A stretch of DNA of 64,000 bases from JAQUTK01 sp963677415 (lineage in GTDB: Bacteria; Bacteroidota; Bacteroidia; Bacteroidales; JAQUTK01): assembly GCA_963677415.2 (NCBI GenBank), contig CAXXFJ010000045.1:62001-126000 (forward strand). The letters run 5' to 3'. The notes below the pieces were generated by a model. The model worked only from the letters and a program-made list of their open reading frames with translations, did not search any database and was not told where the DNA came from. Below, piece after piece: positions 17,860 to 28,034 of this stretch. The stretch's first letter is position 1. Each line of letters begins with the position of its first letter. Both the position numbers and the translations under genes were made by a program.

Positions 17860-20800
17860 ATGAAAAAACAACTACTGGCTTTATTTGCCATTTTAGCTCT
17901 CGCCGATGCATCAGCGCAGACACAACAACAAAAGGCTTTCTGGAGTGAGGACTTTTCCTCAGGCAAACTACCTCAGGGATGGGTACTTGCAGACTCAAGC
18001 AATACCGGAAAGTGCACATGGCTTGTGACTGATCAACCCTATCCGGGTTCTTTCCAGTTTAATCAGCAACAGCCACCTATTGCTTCCACAAGTCGTGGCT
18101 TTCACCTGCAATTTCAACCGGGTGTAATTACCGGCGAAGAGGTGACAAAGTGGAATCAAAAAAAAGAATATCCGAGTGCTCTTGTACAGACATCAGCTAT
18201 CAACTGCGAAGGCAAAAGCCAGGTGATTCTGAAGTTCGAACACAATTTCCGATGGAACAGATGGTTCATGGGAAAAGGCGCCGGGCTCTTTGTAGGTGTC
18301 AGTAACGATAATAAAACATGGACTCAGTTTAATGTCATCTCCTCTATTCCTGCTGAGACAAGTGTACATACTCCAATCAAAGAAGAGATCAATATCACAG
18401 ATATAGCAGGAAACCAGAAAACTGTATATATCCGTTTCTTCTGGAAGAACATCTTCTCCTGGTTTTGGATGGTTGATGATATTCAGCTTTGCGAACCCTT
18501 GCAGAAAGACATTACTATTACCGCTCTTACCTCTCACGAATCAGAAAACAATGTATTCACCAAGAGCGATACACTGACTATTAAAGTGAAGAACGTTGGT
18601 GCGCAGACTATCAACAGTGATTTTAAGGTAGTAGCAACCCTCGATGGTAAACAAAAACTCGAAACAACAGTTGAAGCCTCAAAATCTCCGCTTGCATTCA
18701 ATGAAGAGATGACTGTAAGCTTCCCGCCGGTAGCACTCGATGGTCTTGGCTCGCACAAGATTAATTTTGTGGCACAGTTGGCCGGTGACCAGCGGATCAG
18801 CAATGACACTCTAGCTGTCAAACTCTATGCTTCTGAGATGAAACTCGGCAATGTGACCGGATACAAGAAGATCAATGGACACGAGTTTGAATTTGCAAGC
18901 AACTATTCCAAAGTCAAACTGATTTTCTATCGTGATGATATCTTCCGTGTATGGCTTGCTCCAGATGGGGAATATACTAATCCGGCAGCCGATGAGATTG
19001 TCATTGATTATGGTGTGAAGAACCCGAAAGTTTCCACCGGTAGCACCAGCACTTATTATAAGTTTGAAACTCCAAAGTGTGTGGTGCGTGTTTATAAAAC
19101 TCCGTTGCGTATAGCTCTCTATGAGAAAGATAACAAAACTGTTATATTTGAAGAAGCTGAACCTCTTACGTTTGGAACCAAGACCATTCAGACCTTAAAA
19201 CGTAATACGGACGAATTCGTGTACGGAGGAGGAATGCAACAAGGTCGCTTCTCACACGCAGGAAAAGATCTGGATATCTCTGTCACAGGATGGGATGAGG
19301 GAGAAGCTTCCAATCCGGCTCCTTTCTATATGTCATCCAAAGGGTATGGAGTATTCCGCAACACCTTTGCACGCGGTAAATACTCTTTCAGTGGCATGCA
19401 GGAAATGGCTCCCCTCAACGGTTTTAATGTACAGGGTTTCACAAGTCGTCTGACGCATAACGAAAACCGTTTCGATGCATTCTATTTCTATGGACCGACT
19501 TTGAAGAATATCCTTAATGACTATACCGATATTACCGGCAAACCTTTCATGCCGGCTATGTGGATGCTTACCATGGGTGATGCAGACTGCTATAATAAAC
19601 CTGAACAAAGGGTAGGATGGCCTCAAACTACTCCGGATGTTATCACTCAGATTGCAGATAAGTATGTGGAATATGATATGCCTCGTGGCTGGATCCTCCC
19701 GAACGATGGGTATGGTTGCAGTTATCAGAAACTTGATTCTGTGGTAACAGAATTAGGAAAACGTGGATTTCACACCGGACTCTGGACAGAGAATGGTGTC
19801 GATAAAATCGCTTATGAAGTTGGAACCTGCGGCACTCGTCTCTGCAAACTTGATGTTGCTTGGGTAGGTTCAGGTTATCAATTTGCACTTAATGGATGTA
19901 AATCGGCTTTCGAAGGCATTGAAAATAATACCAATGAAAGAGGTTTTGTATGGTCAGTATGTGGTTGGGCAGGTACTCAACGCTATTCTACCGTATGGAG
20001 TGGAGACCAAAGCAGTAACTGGGATTATATCCGTTATCATATTCCTACCGTTATTGGTGCCGGACTCTCTGCACAGAATGCTGCAACCAGCGATATCGAT
20101 GGTATCTTTGGCGGATCAGCCCGTACATATACGCGCGACCTGCAATGGAAATGTTTCACGCCCATCATGATGACCATGAGTGGATGGGCAGATGTAGACA
20201 GACAACCTTGGAACTACGGGCATCCTTACACCGATATCAACCGTGATTTCCTGCGTCTGAAGATGCGTTCTCAAATCCATATACCTATACTTACTGTCAT
20301 GAAGCCAATGAGACCGGTGTCCCAATGGCACGTGCGATGGTACTTGAGTTTCCGCAAGATACTACCACCTGGAGCTCTTCCACCCAGTATCAGTTTATGA
20401 GTGGCGAGTGGATGCTTGTTGCCCCTGTTTACAAAGCAGGCAATTGGCGTACAAATATCTACTTCCCGAAAGGAAAATGGTATGATTTCTGGAATGGAAA
20501 AGAGTTTGAAGGAGGAAAATGGTTAGACAAATATGAAGCCAAACTGGATATATGTCCGGTATTCATCAAAGCCGGCGCCATCATCCCGATGTATCCGGAT
20601 ATGAATTATGTAGGTGAGAAGCCAACCGATGTGTTGACTCTTCAGTTGTGGCCCGAAGGTGTGACATCCTTTGATCTGTATGAAGACGACGGATTGACCC
20701 GTGACTATAAGAAAGGAGAATGTGCAACAACCAAAATCACAGTTAAAGCAGCGGAAAACGGAATCGGTGAGACCCTCGTCACGATTGCTGCCGCCAAAGG

Positions 20801-21038
20801 TGATTTCAAAGGCAGATATGCGATGCGTGCTTACAACTGTGACATTCAGGCAAAGAGTGCTCCACAAACAGTAAAGGCTAATGATCAGGCATTGAAGTCT
20901 TACACGTCAAAAGCAGAGTTTGAGAAAGCGTCGGACGGTTACTTCTTTGATGCAACCGACCGTGGTGGTCGTCTTCATGTGAAGACTGCCAAACTGTCAA
21001 CCAACAAAGAGGCTACCATCAGCTATATCATTCAATAA
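17860..21038 (+). CDS. Secreted GH31 alpha-glucosidase-like enzyme, broken by one frameshift
   Basis: The gene encodes about 1059 residues if one missing base is restored in the A run at 20273-20275; the frame then reads SQNPYTYTYCHEAN and continues to 21038. As given, the first frame ends early at 20400. A signal peptide ends near SAQ (residue 20). A MAM/choice-of-anchor-like beta domain (about 28-215) and a CARDB/immunoglobulin-like domain (about 225-325) precede the GH31 beta-sandwich and TIM barrel. The nucleophile is Asp665 in CKLDVAW and the likely acid/base Asp716 in WSGDQSSNW. A C-terminal beta-sandwich with DLYEDDGLTRDY follows. It probably acts on alpha-glucans outside the inner membrane. 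No SusC/SusD pair is next to it. The break may be a sequencing error. Confidence 0.88.
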
Positions 21039-21052
21039 TAGCCGGAAGAGAG

Positions 21053-21099
21053 AAAGAACAGAGGGTGTATCTATAGGGATGCATCCTCTGTTCTTTTTA
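21053..21099 (+). terminator. Rho-independent terminator after the GH31 gene
   Basis: AAAGAACAGAGG pairs perfectly with CCTCTGTTCTTT (12 bases) around a loop of about 20 bases, followed by a T run. It lies 14 bases after the stop codon. Confidence 0.85.
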
Positions 21100-21287
21100 T
21101 AGATTGACCTCCCTTTTCATATCTTTCGCTTATCCTGAAAAGAGTGACGATACCTCTTCTTCTCTTTTTCCGGACACTCTCTTACAGGAGAAAATACTCT
21201 TTTCGTACAGGAACATAAATCAACCCAACCTGAAGATTGACTTAATACAGAAAAGGTTTACACCGATTTAACAATTAAAGGTGTAAT

Positions 21288-21689
21288 ATGGAAAAGAAAA
21301 AAGTATTCATCCGTTCTTATGCGGTATCGTTTAAATTCCAAGTTCTTTCGGACTATTATTCTTCGGGAGAGTCTATCGGTTTTATTAGCAATAAGTATTC
21401 TATTTCTAAAGCAACGGTCTTTCGGTGGAATAATGAGTTTGAAACAAGTTCAAAATCTCTATCTTTGTCGGATGAGTTATTAAATAAACTATCCGATATG
21501 CGCACTAAACGACAGGAAATTGAATCAGAGGTCCTGGAAAGCAAAGAAGCTCTTCAGGCTGAGATTGCCCGTTTGCGTAAAGCATTGGAATACTCTGAGT
21601 TACGTAACGACGCACTGCAGGAAGTTTTAAAGATTGGCCGCGAGGAATATGGTCTTGACTTGCTAAAAAAAGCTGGCGCCAAGCAGTAA
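21288..21689 (+). CDS. IS3 family transposase OrfA
   Basis: A 133-residue protein with an N-terminal helix-turn-helix (SFKFQVLSDYYSSGESIGFI, SKATVFRWNNEF) and a C-terminal leucine-rich coiled coil (EIARLRKALEYSELRNDALQ), the usual OrfA layout for DNA binding and dimerisation. The run AAAAAAAG at its 3' end (21665-21672) is the expected site for a -1 ribosomal shift into orfB. Confidence 0.9.
   Translation: MEKKKVFIRSYAVSFKFQVLSDYYSSGESIGFISNKYSISKATVFRWNNEFETSSKSLSLSDELLNKLSDMRTKRQEIESEVLESKEALQAEIARLRKALEYSELRNDALQEVLKIGREEYGLDLLKKAGAKQ
21665..21671 (+). promoter_or_regulatory. Putative -1 ribosomal frameshift site joining OrfA and OrfB
   Basis: Seven A bases followed by GCTGG. OrfA reads cta aaa aaa gct here; slipping back one base opens the frame beginning at 21671 (Ser-Trp-Arg-Gln-Ala-Val-Asn-Gly), which runs straight into the OrfB catalytic domain. 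A-run slippage is the standard way IS3 elements make the fused transposase. Confidence 0.7.
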
Positions 21690-22544
21690 ATGGTCTTCGA
21701 CTCAGACATCCTGAATACTCAATCGGATGTCTGAGTGAACTGTTTGGCAAGACCCGTGAAGGCTATTACGCTGTAAGCAAAGAGAAACTGTGCGAACGTG
21801 CGTTGCTTGAAACTAATGTTGTTGACATGGTGATTCAGATAAGGATTGAAGCCCCCGGAATCGGTGCTTACAAGCTCTTTCTTATATTGAAGCATGTGTA
21901 TGAACACAAGATGGTGGGACGTGATAAGTTTTATGAGCTGATGCATCGCAAACACCTGATGCTGCCGGCCTTGCGCCGTAGACACACAACTAACTCCAAC
22001 CATAATTATCGCAAGTATAAGAATCTGGTAAAGGGATTTAAGCCAACATCTCCTTGTCAGTTATGGGTGGCAGATATAACCTATATAGATACGGATGAAG
22101 GCGTATGTTATCTTACATCTTCTGACTGATGCTTATACGCATGAGATAATCGGATGGACTCTCTCTGAAAGCCTCTCGGCCTTGCATACCTTGGCTGCGC
22201 TCGAACAAGCCATAACGAATTGTTCAGATATGGATTTGAGTTCTCTTATACATCATTCTGATCGTGGATCGCAGTATTGTTGCACTCTGTATGTAGAACG
22301 ACTCAAGCAGATTGGCTGCTCAATCAGTATGACTGAAGATGGTAATCCTACAGACAATGCCATAGCTGAACGCGTGAACGGCATTATTAAGCAGGAATGG
22401 CTCTATAAGATGAAACGCCCCAAGGATTTCCATGCGGCACAATGCTTACTGGAAGGTATAATTGATTTTTATAACAACAAGAGACCTCACATGAGTAATG
22501 GAATGAAAACACCTGCCCAAGTGAGAATGGGTTATACCAAATAA
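21671..22544 (+). pseudogene. IS3 family transposase OrfB, interrupted by a frameshift
   Basis: Integrase-like catalytic part of the transposase. The frame has no obvious own start and is reached by the -1 shift at 21665. It carries GLRLRHPEYSIGCLSELFG near the start, IGAYKLF and CQLWVADITYI (first catalytic Asp). One extra base near 22115, after GVCYL, shifts the frame; removing it gives HLLTDAYTHEIIGW. Downstream are HHSDRGSQY (second Asp) and NAIAERVNGIIKQEW (catalytic Glu), ending with HMSNGMKTPAQ. The repaired length of about 290 residues is normal. An internal break is not part of IS3 regulation, so this is decay or a sequence error. Confidence 0.8.
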
Positions 22545-22686
22545 GGCTCTTTGGAGGCTTCGAGCCTCCAGCCGCCAGGCAAACCTCCGCGGTGTTTTTC
22601 ATAATATAAAGTAGAAAAAATAAAAATATAGTTTGTAACTTTGAAGCATTAAAAGGGTGATTTCTACACATTGTTAAATAAATTCC

Positions 22687-22793
22687 TCGTGTAAACCATA
22701 TCAGGAAGAATAAAAAAAGAGTGTGAAGTAAATCAGGAGCATTTCAATAAAGTTGTATAGTCAATCAGTAAGTATAACCCAAAAGTGTAAACT
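22687..22793. repeat. 107-base dispersed repeat built from 32-base units (copy A)
   Basis: Nearly identical (about six differences) to 62057-62163. Internally it consists of degenerate units starting at 22689, 22721, 22753 and 22785, exactly 32 bases apart, with the pattern (g/t)tgta.a...aatcagg followed by an A-rich stretch. The first and last unit both begin with GTGTAAAC, and the similarity between the two loci stops right after the last GTGTAAAC. Confidence 0.85.
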
Positions 22794-22839
22794 AAATTCA
22801 GGCATAGTCAGATAAAACGAAGCCATAAGGATGGATTAG

Positions 22840-22923
22840 TTATTTCAAACCGTGAAATAGCTATTTCAAAGTGTGATACAATTGTTTCGCGGTTCAAAAT
22901 GATTGTCTTGAAGTTTGAAATGA
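22840..22923. repeat. Four tandem 21-base imperfect-palindrome units (copy A)
   Basis: Units at 22840, 22861, 22882 and 22903. The first contains TTTCAAACCGTGAAA, a TTTC/GAAA inverted repeat; the others are variants such as TTTCAAAGTGTGATA, TTTCGCGGTTCAAAA and CTTGAAGTTTGAAA. The same four-unit, 21-base architecture occurs at 62327-62410. Confidence 0.75.
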
Positions 22924-23023
22924 ATAAGCTGTTTGTACTTGTTGACTTTGATATGCCTCTCTCTGATAAAAGATGGCCGTTTCAAAAGATCTCTATCTCT
23001 AGGAGTGAAAAAGAAATAATGTG

Positions 23024-23031
23024 TACCTTTG
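23024..23031 (+). promoter_or_regulatory. -7 box for the DUF3843-like gene
   Basis: TACCTTTG fits TAnnTTTG, 53 bases before the ATG at 23084. The frame is open further upstream, but starts before this box would not be transcribed from it. Confidence 0.6.
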
Positions 23032-23083
23032 CCTTCTCATAATTGTACCTCTTCCATCGAGGAAACTACTAACAACGAACGAT

Positions 23084-24616
23084 ATGAAACAAGCAGGCAA
23101 TAAGACCATCTATCTCAAAGACTGGATGAATGTGCATCCCGAAATCAAACAAAGCAACTCGGATCTTTATTATATTCAGTTGGCAAACCGTATGCTGAAA
23201 ACAATTGAAGCCACTCTGCCTCCTGAGCTCTTTGTAGTGGATGTGGCCAAGGAGGTCAGTGTCCATGTTGCAGCCTGGTTTGAAGATATCATTTCCGGAC
23301 TTCATATATGGGATTCCTTTACCCGTACTTGCCATAAGCTTTACGCCAAGAGCCTCCCGTTTCCAATGATTGATGAAACGGATTACTTTGAAGGTGAAGT
23401 GAACCAGCCTGATATACAGTTCCTGATCTGGCATCTGATCCAACGCTTTCATGGAAATGAGAACGATGAAATGATCAGTCCGGAAGATCCGAGGATCACC
23501 CTCATAGCCCCGGAAATAACAAAACTGCTGGAAGAAGAATATGAGACAGCTCCGGAAAGCACAGCGATGCAGGACTATCTCAATCCAAAGATGTATGATG
23601 ATTATTTTACCTTCAAGCGCAATGCCGAATGGCTCTACTTTTTCTCATACCTGCACGGACCTTCAAATGAAGAACGTCTCAACGGTCTCTATGAAGAGAT
23701 GAAAGAGATACAAAGTCAGTACACCAAAGATGAACTCGCGCGTATCTTTTACGATGCCCGCTATCATATACTTTTCTCTTCCCACAGCGGACCATTGGCA
23801 CTTACTATCAATGAGTGGATGGCGGCTATGTATGAAGATTCTCCTTGGGTGAAAGAATTGTTGACAGGAGTCTCAGTGCGTGAACGCGGCTGGTATTTTG
23901 TACAAGAGAAAGATCCGATTCATCTGACCTTGGTAGCCAAAGAGGGAGGAGAGACCATCAAGGCCCTCAGCAAGACAGTATCTTCGGAGACCTTAAACAG
24001 TATTCTTCCGGGCAAGTCCATTATTTCTGTCGCCTGTGTAAGCTATCATGATGAGTGGTGGTTTAATGGTAGCATCATTCTGGATAACAAACAAGAGAAT
24101 CCCTCTGAGATCAAGCCTGCTCCTGAAGAAGCTCCCGCTATCGAACATAAAGACTACGCGGCATTCATGAAAGCAAATAATAACTATGACCTTGCCTACA
24201 TCGAATCGTATGATACGTTGAAATCCTTTCTTGTGGATACACTGGGATGGGCGGACAATGAAGATGAGACCCTTCCGGTGCTCAAGGAAAATGAAAACTT
24301 TGTCCTCTATGTCAACAAGGAAAAAGGGATACTCATTGCTCCTGATATATGTAGTCTGGTAAAAGATCCTGCCAACCCTTACTACAACGCCGAAGAGGCA
24401 ATTGAAGAAGCAAAGATGCTCTATTTTATTCCAGGACTCTGTCCGATAGATCTGCTCAAAAGGCTAGAGAAAGACAATCTGATCCCTGATGCCGCATTTC
24501 AGTCACAGGAGCTTAAAGCCAAAGTCAAAGAAAAAGCAAAATCCAAAGCTTTGTTACAGGATAACAAAGACTTCTTTGCACGCTATTTCCTTACCGATTA
24601 TTACTTCGGAGACTGA
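23084..24616 (+). CDS. DUF3843-like protein of unknown function
   Basis: A 510-residue soluble protein without signal peptide or membrane segment. The start (MKQAGNKTIYLKDWMNVHP, then SDLYYIQLANRML) resembles the N-terminus I associate with Bacteroidetes DUF3843 proteins. The rest is acidic and helical, with a Lys-rich C-terminus (KAKVKEKAKSKALLQDNKDF). No catalytic motif is evident, so no function is proposed. It is followed by a bidirectional terminator and converges on the DUF4249 gene. The family call is moderately sure and the gene itself is sure. Confidence 0.75.
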   Translation: MKQAGNKTIYLKDWMNVHPEIKQSNSDLYYIQLANRMLKTIEATLPPELFVVDVAKEVSVHVAAWFEDIISGLHIWDSFTRTCHKLYAKSLPFPMIDETDYFEGEVNQPDIQFLIWHLIQRFHGNENDEMISPEDPRITLIAPEITKLLEEEYETAPESTAMQDYLNPKMYDDYFTFKRNAEWLYFFSYLHGPSNEERLNGLYEEMKEIQSQYTKDELARIFYDARYHILFSSHSGPLALTINEWMAAMYEDSPWVKELLTGVSVRERGWYFVQEKDPIHLTLVAKEGGETIKALSKTVSSETLNSILPGKSIISVACVSYHDEWWFNGSIILDNKQENPSEIKPAPEEAPAIEHKDYAAFMKANNNYDLAYIESYDTLKSFLVDTLGWADNEDETLPVLKENENFVLYVNKEKGILIAPDICSLVKDPANPYYNAEEAIEEAKMLYFIPGLCPIDLLKRLEKDNLIPDAAFQSQELKAKVKEKAKSKALLQDNKDFFARYFLTDYYFGD

Positions 24617-24654
24617 GACAAAGGCGTTCGCCGACAATGACAGAAACTACAATC

Positions 24655-24698
24655 AAAAGCAGGCTATTACTTCCTCTCGGGAGCAATAGCCTGCTTTT
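24655..24698. terminator. Bidirectional terminator between convergent genes
   Basis: AAAAGCAGGCTATT and AATAGCCTGCTTTT form a perfect 14-base stem with a 16-base loop and flanking A and T runs. It overlaps the last codons of the DUF4249 gene. Confidence 0.85.
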
Positions 24699-25578
24699 CT
24701 GATAGTGTACATGCTGCAAAATAACCGATAGCACCATTAGAAAGATTCGTTACTACATTGCTCAGAGGACCGCCAAAGAAAGGATTCTCTCCGACAATCT
24801 CTTTTTGGCATTGCAATAAGAAATTATAATATCCTTTGCTGGTGCAGCACAGTTGTAGTCTGACCGTATCTCCGGTACGCATGAATGCCATCAAATGAGC
24901 ATCCTCCTCAGTGTACTTATCCTTCTCCTTCCAGTCTGGGAAAAAGCCAATGGAAGCCCCTTCAATATATTGATTTTCTACCCCCAGATCATCAAACACG
25001 ATGTTTCTGCTTATCTTACTATACAAAGAGTCATTTATCTGATAGCGTACAAAATAGTAATTCTTTGCAGCAGGGTCCTGCATATAGACATTGACTGAGA
25101 AGAATTCATATCCCATCATATCAGGAGTTGTAATGTCTATAGAGTCCAGGATTGCTTTTTCTTCCATTTTTGCTTCCGCACTATAGGTCTCACCCGTACC
25201 ATCGCCATCAAAATCAGTCTTCACTTCAAGCGTATAGGTCTTGCCCGGGATACCACTCATTAGCACGGATGTTCTATACAGTCCGGGCACTGTGTCCACT
25301 TCCTGAAGCGTATATTTAGTACCATCTTCCGACGTGATACTTACTATGGCATCCGATATCCTCGGGTTCGGCATGTTGTTGAAATATCCCGTCGAACTGC
25401 TTATCTGTATTTCTTGATACGATGGCACATCAGTCAGTAGTCCGTAGATCACGATGACCGGTTTGGCGTTATCAGTGTTCAGTTCGATAGTCTCTGTGCA
25501 TCCGTAGAGAAATACAGCGATGAAAGAAGCTGCTATTTTGATTATAAGTCTATGTAAGTTATGCTGTGACATTTTCAT
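24667..25578 (-). CDS. DUF4249 family lipoprotein
   Basis: A 303-residue exported protein. The lipobox is at FLYGC (residue about 27) and the mature part begins TETIELN. The middle has a beta-rich region (PVIVIYGLLTD, YTLEVKTDFDGDG) typical of DUF4249. These lipoproteins are normally encoded directly downstream of a TonB-dependent receptor with a carboxypeptidase-like N-terminal domain, exactly as here, and probably work with it at the outer membrane. The start codon overlaps the restored stop of the receptor gene (TAATG), implying translational coupling. Confidence 0.88.
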   Translation of the reverse strand: MKMSQHNLHRLIIKIAASFIAVFLYGCTETIELNTDNAKPVIVIYGLLTDVPSYQEIQISSSTGYFNNMPNPRISDAIVSITSEDGTKYTLQEVDTVPGLYRTSVLMSGIPGKTYTLEVKTDFDGDGTGETYSAEAKMEEKAILDSIDITTPDMMGYEFFSVNVYMQDPAAKNYYFVRYQINDSLYSKISRNIVFDDLGVENQYIEGASIGFFPDWKEKDKYTEEDAHLMAFMRTGDTVRLQLCCTSKGYYNFLLQCQKEIVGENPFFGGPLSNVVTNLSNGAIGYFAACTLSEKQAIAPERK

Positions 25579-27997
25579 TAAAATTTAAAGTTATACGTAA
25601 TAGAAGGAACGACACCAAACAGATAGGTCATATTAGCCTCCGGTATGCGGTTGGGGTATTCTGGTCATAGGTAATGATCCAGGGATTCTTTTTCCCGTAT
25701 GCATTATAGACAGAGAAATTCCATTCTCCGGTCCAGAACCTTTTCGTATTATGTTTCGGCACATAGTTGACAGACAGATCCAGTCGGTGATAGTCCGTTC
25801 GACGATATTCATTCCTGCCCGAGTAGATTGGAAAGTATTCACCCCCGACCTCAAAGCGACCGGTTGGGTACGAGGTTGGATTGCCGGTTGAATAGACCCA
25901 AGCGGCAGAGAGATTCCACTTCTTTGAAAGCTCATACGACACAGAGACATTGACACTATGCGTCTTATCATAAGGAGATAGATAGGTCTTCCCATTGTTG
26001 ATCTCCGGTATGGTACGCTCAGAGCGAGACAATGTATAATTGATAAATCCCGTCAATGCACCCGTATTCTTCTTTACCATCAGTTCCACACCATACGCCT
26101 TACCATTTCCCACCCGTATCTCTCCATCGAGTTTCTTGTTCAGCATAAGTTGCGCATGATCAGCAAAGTCAATCAGATTACTCATCTTCTTGTAATAAAC
26201 CTCCACAGAAGCTTCAATGGCATCCTTGTTGAAGTTTTGGAAATATCCAGTGGAGACCATATCCATCCCTTGCGGTTTTATATTCGTATTAGCAGGAAAC
26301 CACAAGTCAAGCGGGCTTCCCGATGAAGAGTTATTCGCCAGCTGGATAAACTGAGTATTCCTTGTATAATTAGCTTTGACAGATGACTGATCCGTCAGTT
26401 TATAAACGACTCCCACTCTTGGCTCCAGTGCATGATACGTATTATATATCTTGCCCGCTCCATAGTGTGTCGAATCCGTCGCTTCATAATTGGTATCGTA
26501 TGTATATGCTGTGGCACTACCTATATTCTGAAAGATAGCCCATCGAAGACCATATCTCACCGTCAGTTTATCCGTTATTTCCTGTTCGGAAGAGAGATAC
26601 AGACTGTGCTCCAGCGTATTATTGGCAGGAATCCTGAAATCATCATAATCCGGTTGAGTAATCAGTCCTGGATTAAACCGGTGTAATGTAGAGGTAGCCC
26701 CATAAGAAAGCACCATTCCCGGATTGATGGAGTGGTTGAAGTCCCATCTCAACGTCAGATCAGTGATGTTTGACACCCATTTTACTTTCGCGTTCTCCAT
26801 ATCAGACTGCAATAAGAAATGGTAATCCGTCACATTCATACTCAGATTAGAATACAGATTCTCTTGATATACATGTTTCCAGTTGAGTGATCCCACTTTA
26901 TTGCCATAGCTAAATTTGGCTACTGATGCTCCGAAGTTATCATTTCCCATATAGAGATTCATGGAGAGCTTGTCGCGTACAGAAAACCGGTGCGTCATCT
27001 TTGCATTCAGGTCGTAAAAGTAGATGGACGTTTCCCGCATCGACTTGTCGGATGAGAGTTTCAGAAACAGATCCGCATAACTACGCCTTCCGCTTACCAG
27101 CCACGAGGTGTTTTTCCCCAGTGATCCTTCCAGCATCAGTCGGCTTGAGATCAATCCCAGTCCGCCACTCCCTCTCAGTTTGCCCGTATAATCCTCCTTG
27201 AGTTGTACGTCCAACAAAGAAGATAACCTCCCTCCATACATCATCGGCAAATCCCCTTTATACAATTTCACTTTATCCACGATGTCGTTGTTGAATACAG
27301 AAAAGAAACCAAACATATGAGCCGCATTATATACCGTTGAGTTGTCTATCAGGATCAGATTCTGGTCTGCAGATCCCCCTCGTACGCTGTATCCCGAGCT
27401 ACCTTCCGAAGTTGGTTGAACGCCCGGTAACAATTGAATAGCTTTGATTACATCCACTTCGCCCATCAAGGCAGGCATTCGCTTAATCTCACTGATGCTG
27501 AGTTTATCCACCCCCATGATAGTCCGCGACACAATCTCGTCTTTCTTTTCTTTAAAGGTTACACTCTCTTCCACCACTACCTCACTCATTAGAAGAGTAT
27601 CAGTTACAAGACTGAAGTTGCGCTTCATGTCAGCATCAATCTTTATCTTCGTAGACGAGGTTTTATACCCGATATAGGATAATACGAAGGTGTACGTTCC
27701 TTTGGGCAATGAAAAAGAATAAGTGCCGTCCGCATTAGTGGCAGTTGACTTTTTCAGCTCTTTCACGGTCACGGTTACATAAAATAGAGGCTCTTTTGTT
27801 TCGGAGTCTCTGACACTACCGGAGACTTTAAACTTATCCACGCGAGTCACTGGGATATCCGTTGGATTCATTGATACGGACGGGCTACTGTTTGCCACAG
27901 AGTCAAACGAACAGACAAAAAGAAGGATAAAGATTCTAGCTGATGTGTGAAACGTTAGAGAATTGAACCCTTTCTGAAATAAATGACCAAGTTTCAT
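25578..27997 (-). CDS. TonB-dependent outer-membrane receptor, frameshifted near its C-terminus
   Basis: About 806 residues. After the N-terminal hydrophobic segment come a carboxypeptidase-like regulatory domain (about 53-140; KVSGSVRDSETKEPLFYVTV), a plug domain (about 165-270; LSISEIKRMPALMGEVDVI, GYSVRGGSADQNLILIDN) and a beta-barrel. As given, the frame ends at 25628 with the tail TAYRRLI. In the neighbouring frame PNRIPEANMTYLFGVVPSIT continues to end in a terminal Phe at 25581, the usual barrel ending, with a stop that overlaps the DUF4249 start. So one base is missing (or two are extra) near 25652-25660. It imports an unknown ligand together with the DUF4249 lipoprotein. Confidence 0.9.
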
Positions 27998-28034
27998 AAA
28001 TGAAGAGATGTTAGTATTTTTTTTAATGATGCAA

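Larger units (their letters stand above)
21255..22697 (+). mobile_element. IS3-type insertion sequence (approximate ends), likely inactive
   Basis: Two overlapping transposase frames in IS3 order. GGTTTACAC at 21255-21263 and its perfect reverse complement GTGTAAACC at 22689-22697 bracket the genes. Both are followed inward by ATTTAACAAT (with extra bases on the right), so they are the best candidates for the terminal repeats. The right candidate overlaps the start of the 107-base repeat at 22687, so the true right end may lie further out. OrfB has an internal frame break, so this copy is probably inactive unless that is an error. Confidence 0.6.
22545..23083. other. Intergenic region with IS tail, two repeat arrays and a promoter
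   Basis: No gene is visible. It holds a short hairpin (GGAGGCTTCGAGCCTCC, about 22554-22570) just after the OrfB stop, the candidate right end of the IS, the 107-base repeat (22687), four 21-base palindromic units (22840) and the promoter of the DUF3843 gene (23024). Confidence 0.7.

Noticed and set aside
22687..22816. Possible CRISPR array because of regular 32-base spacing
   Set aside because: The units are contiguous and diverged over their whole length, there is no constant repeat alternating with unique spacers, and no cas gene is present.
14700..23000. A genomic island or conjugative element bounded by the insertion sequences
   Set aside because: No integrase, mobilisation or transfer genes are seen, and the genes between the elements are ordinary chromosomal enzymes.
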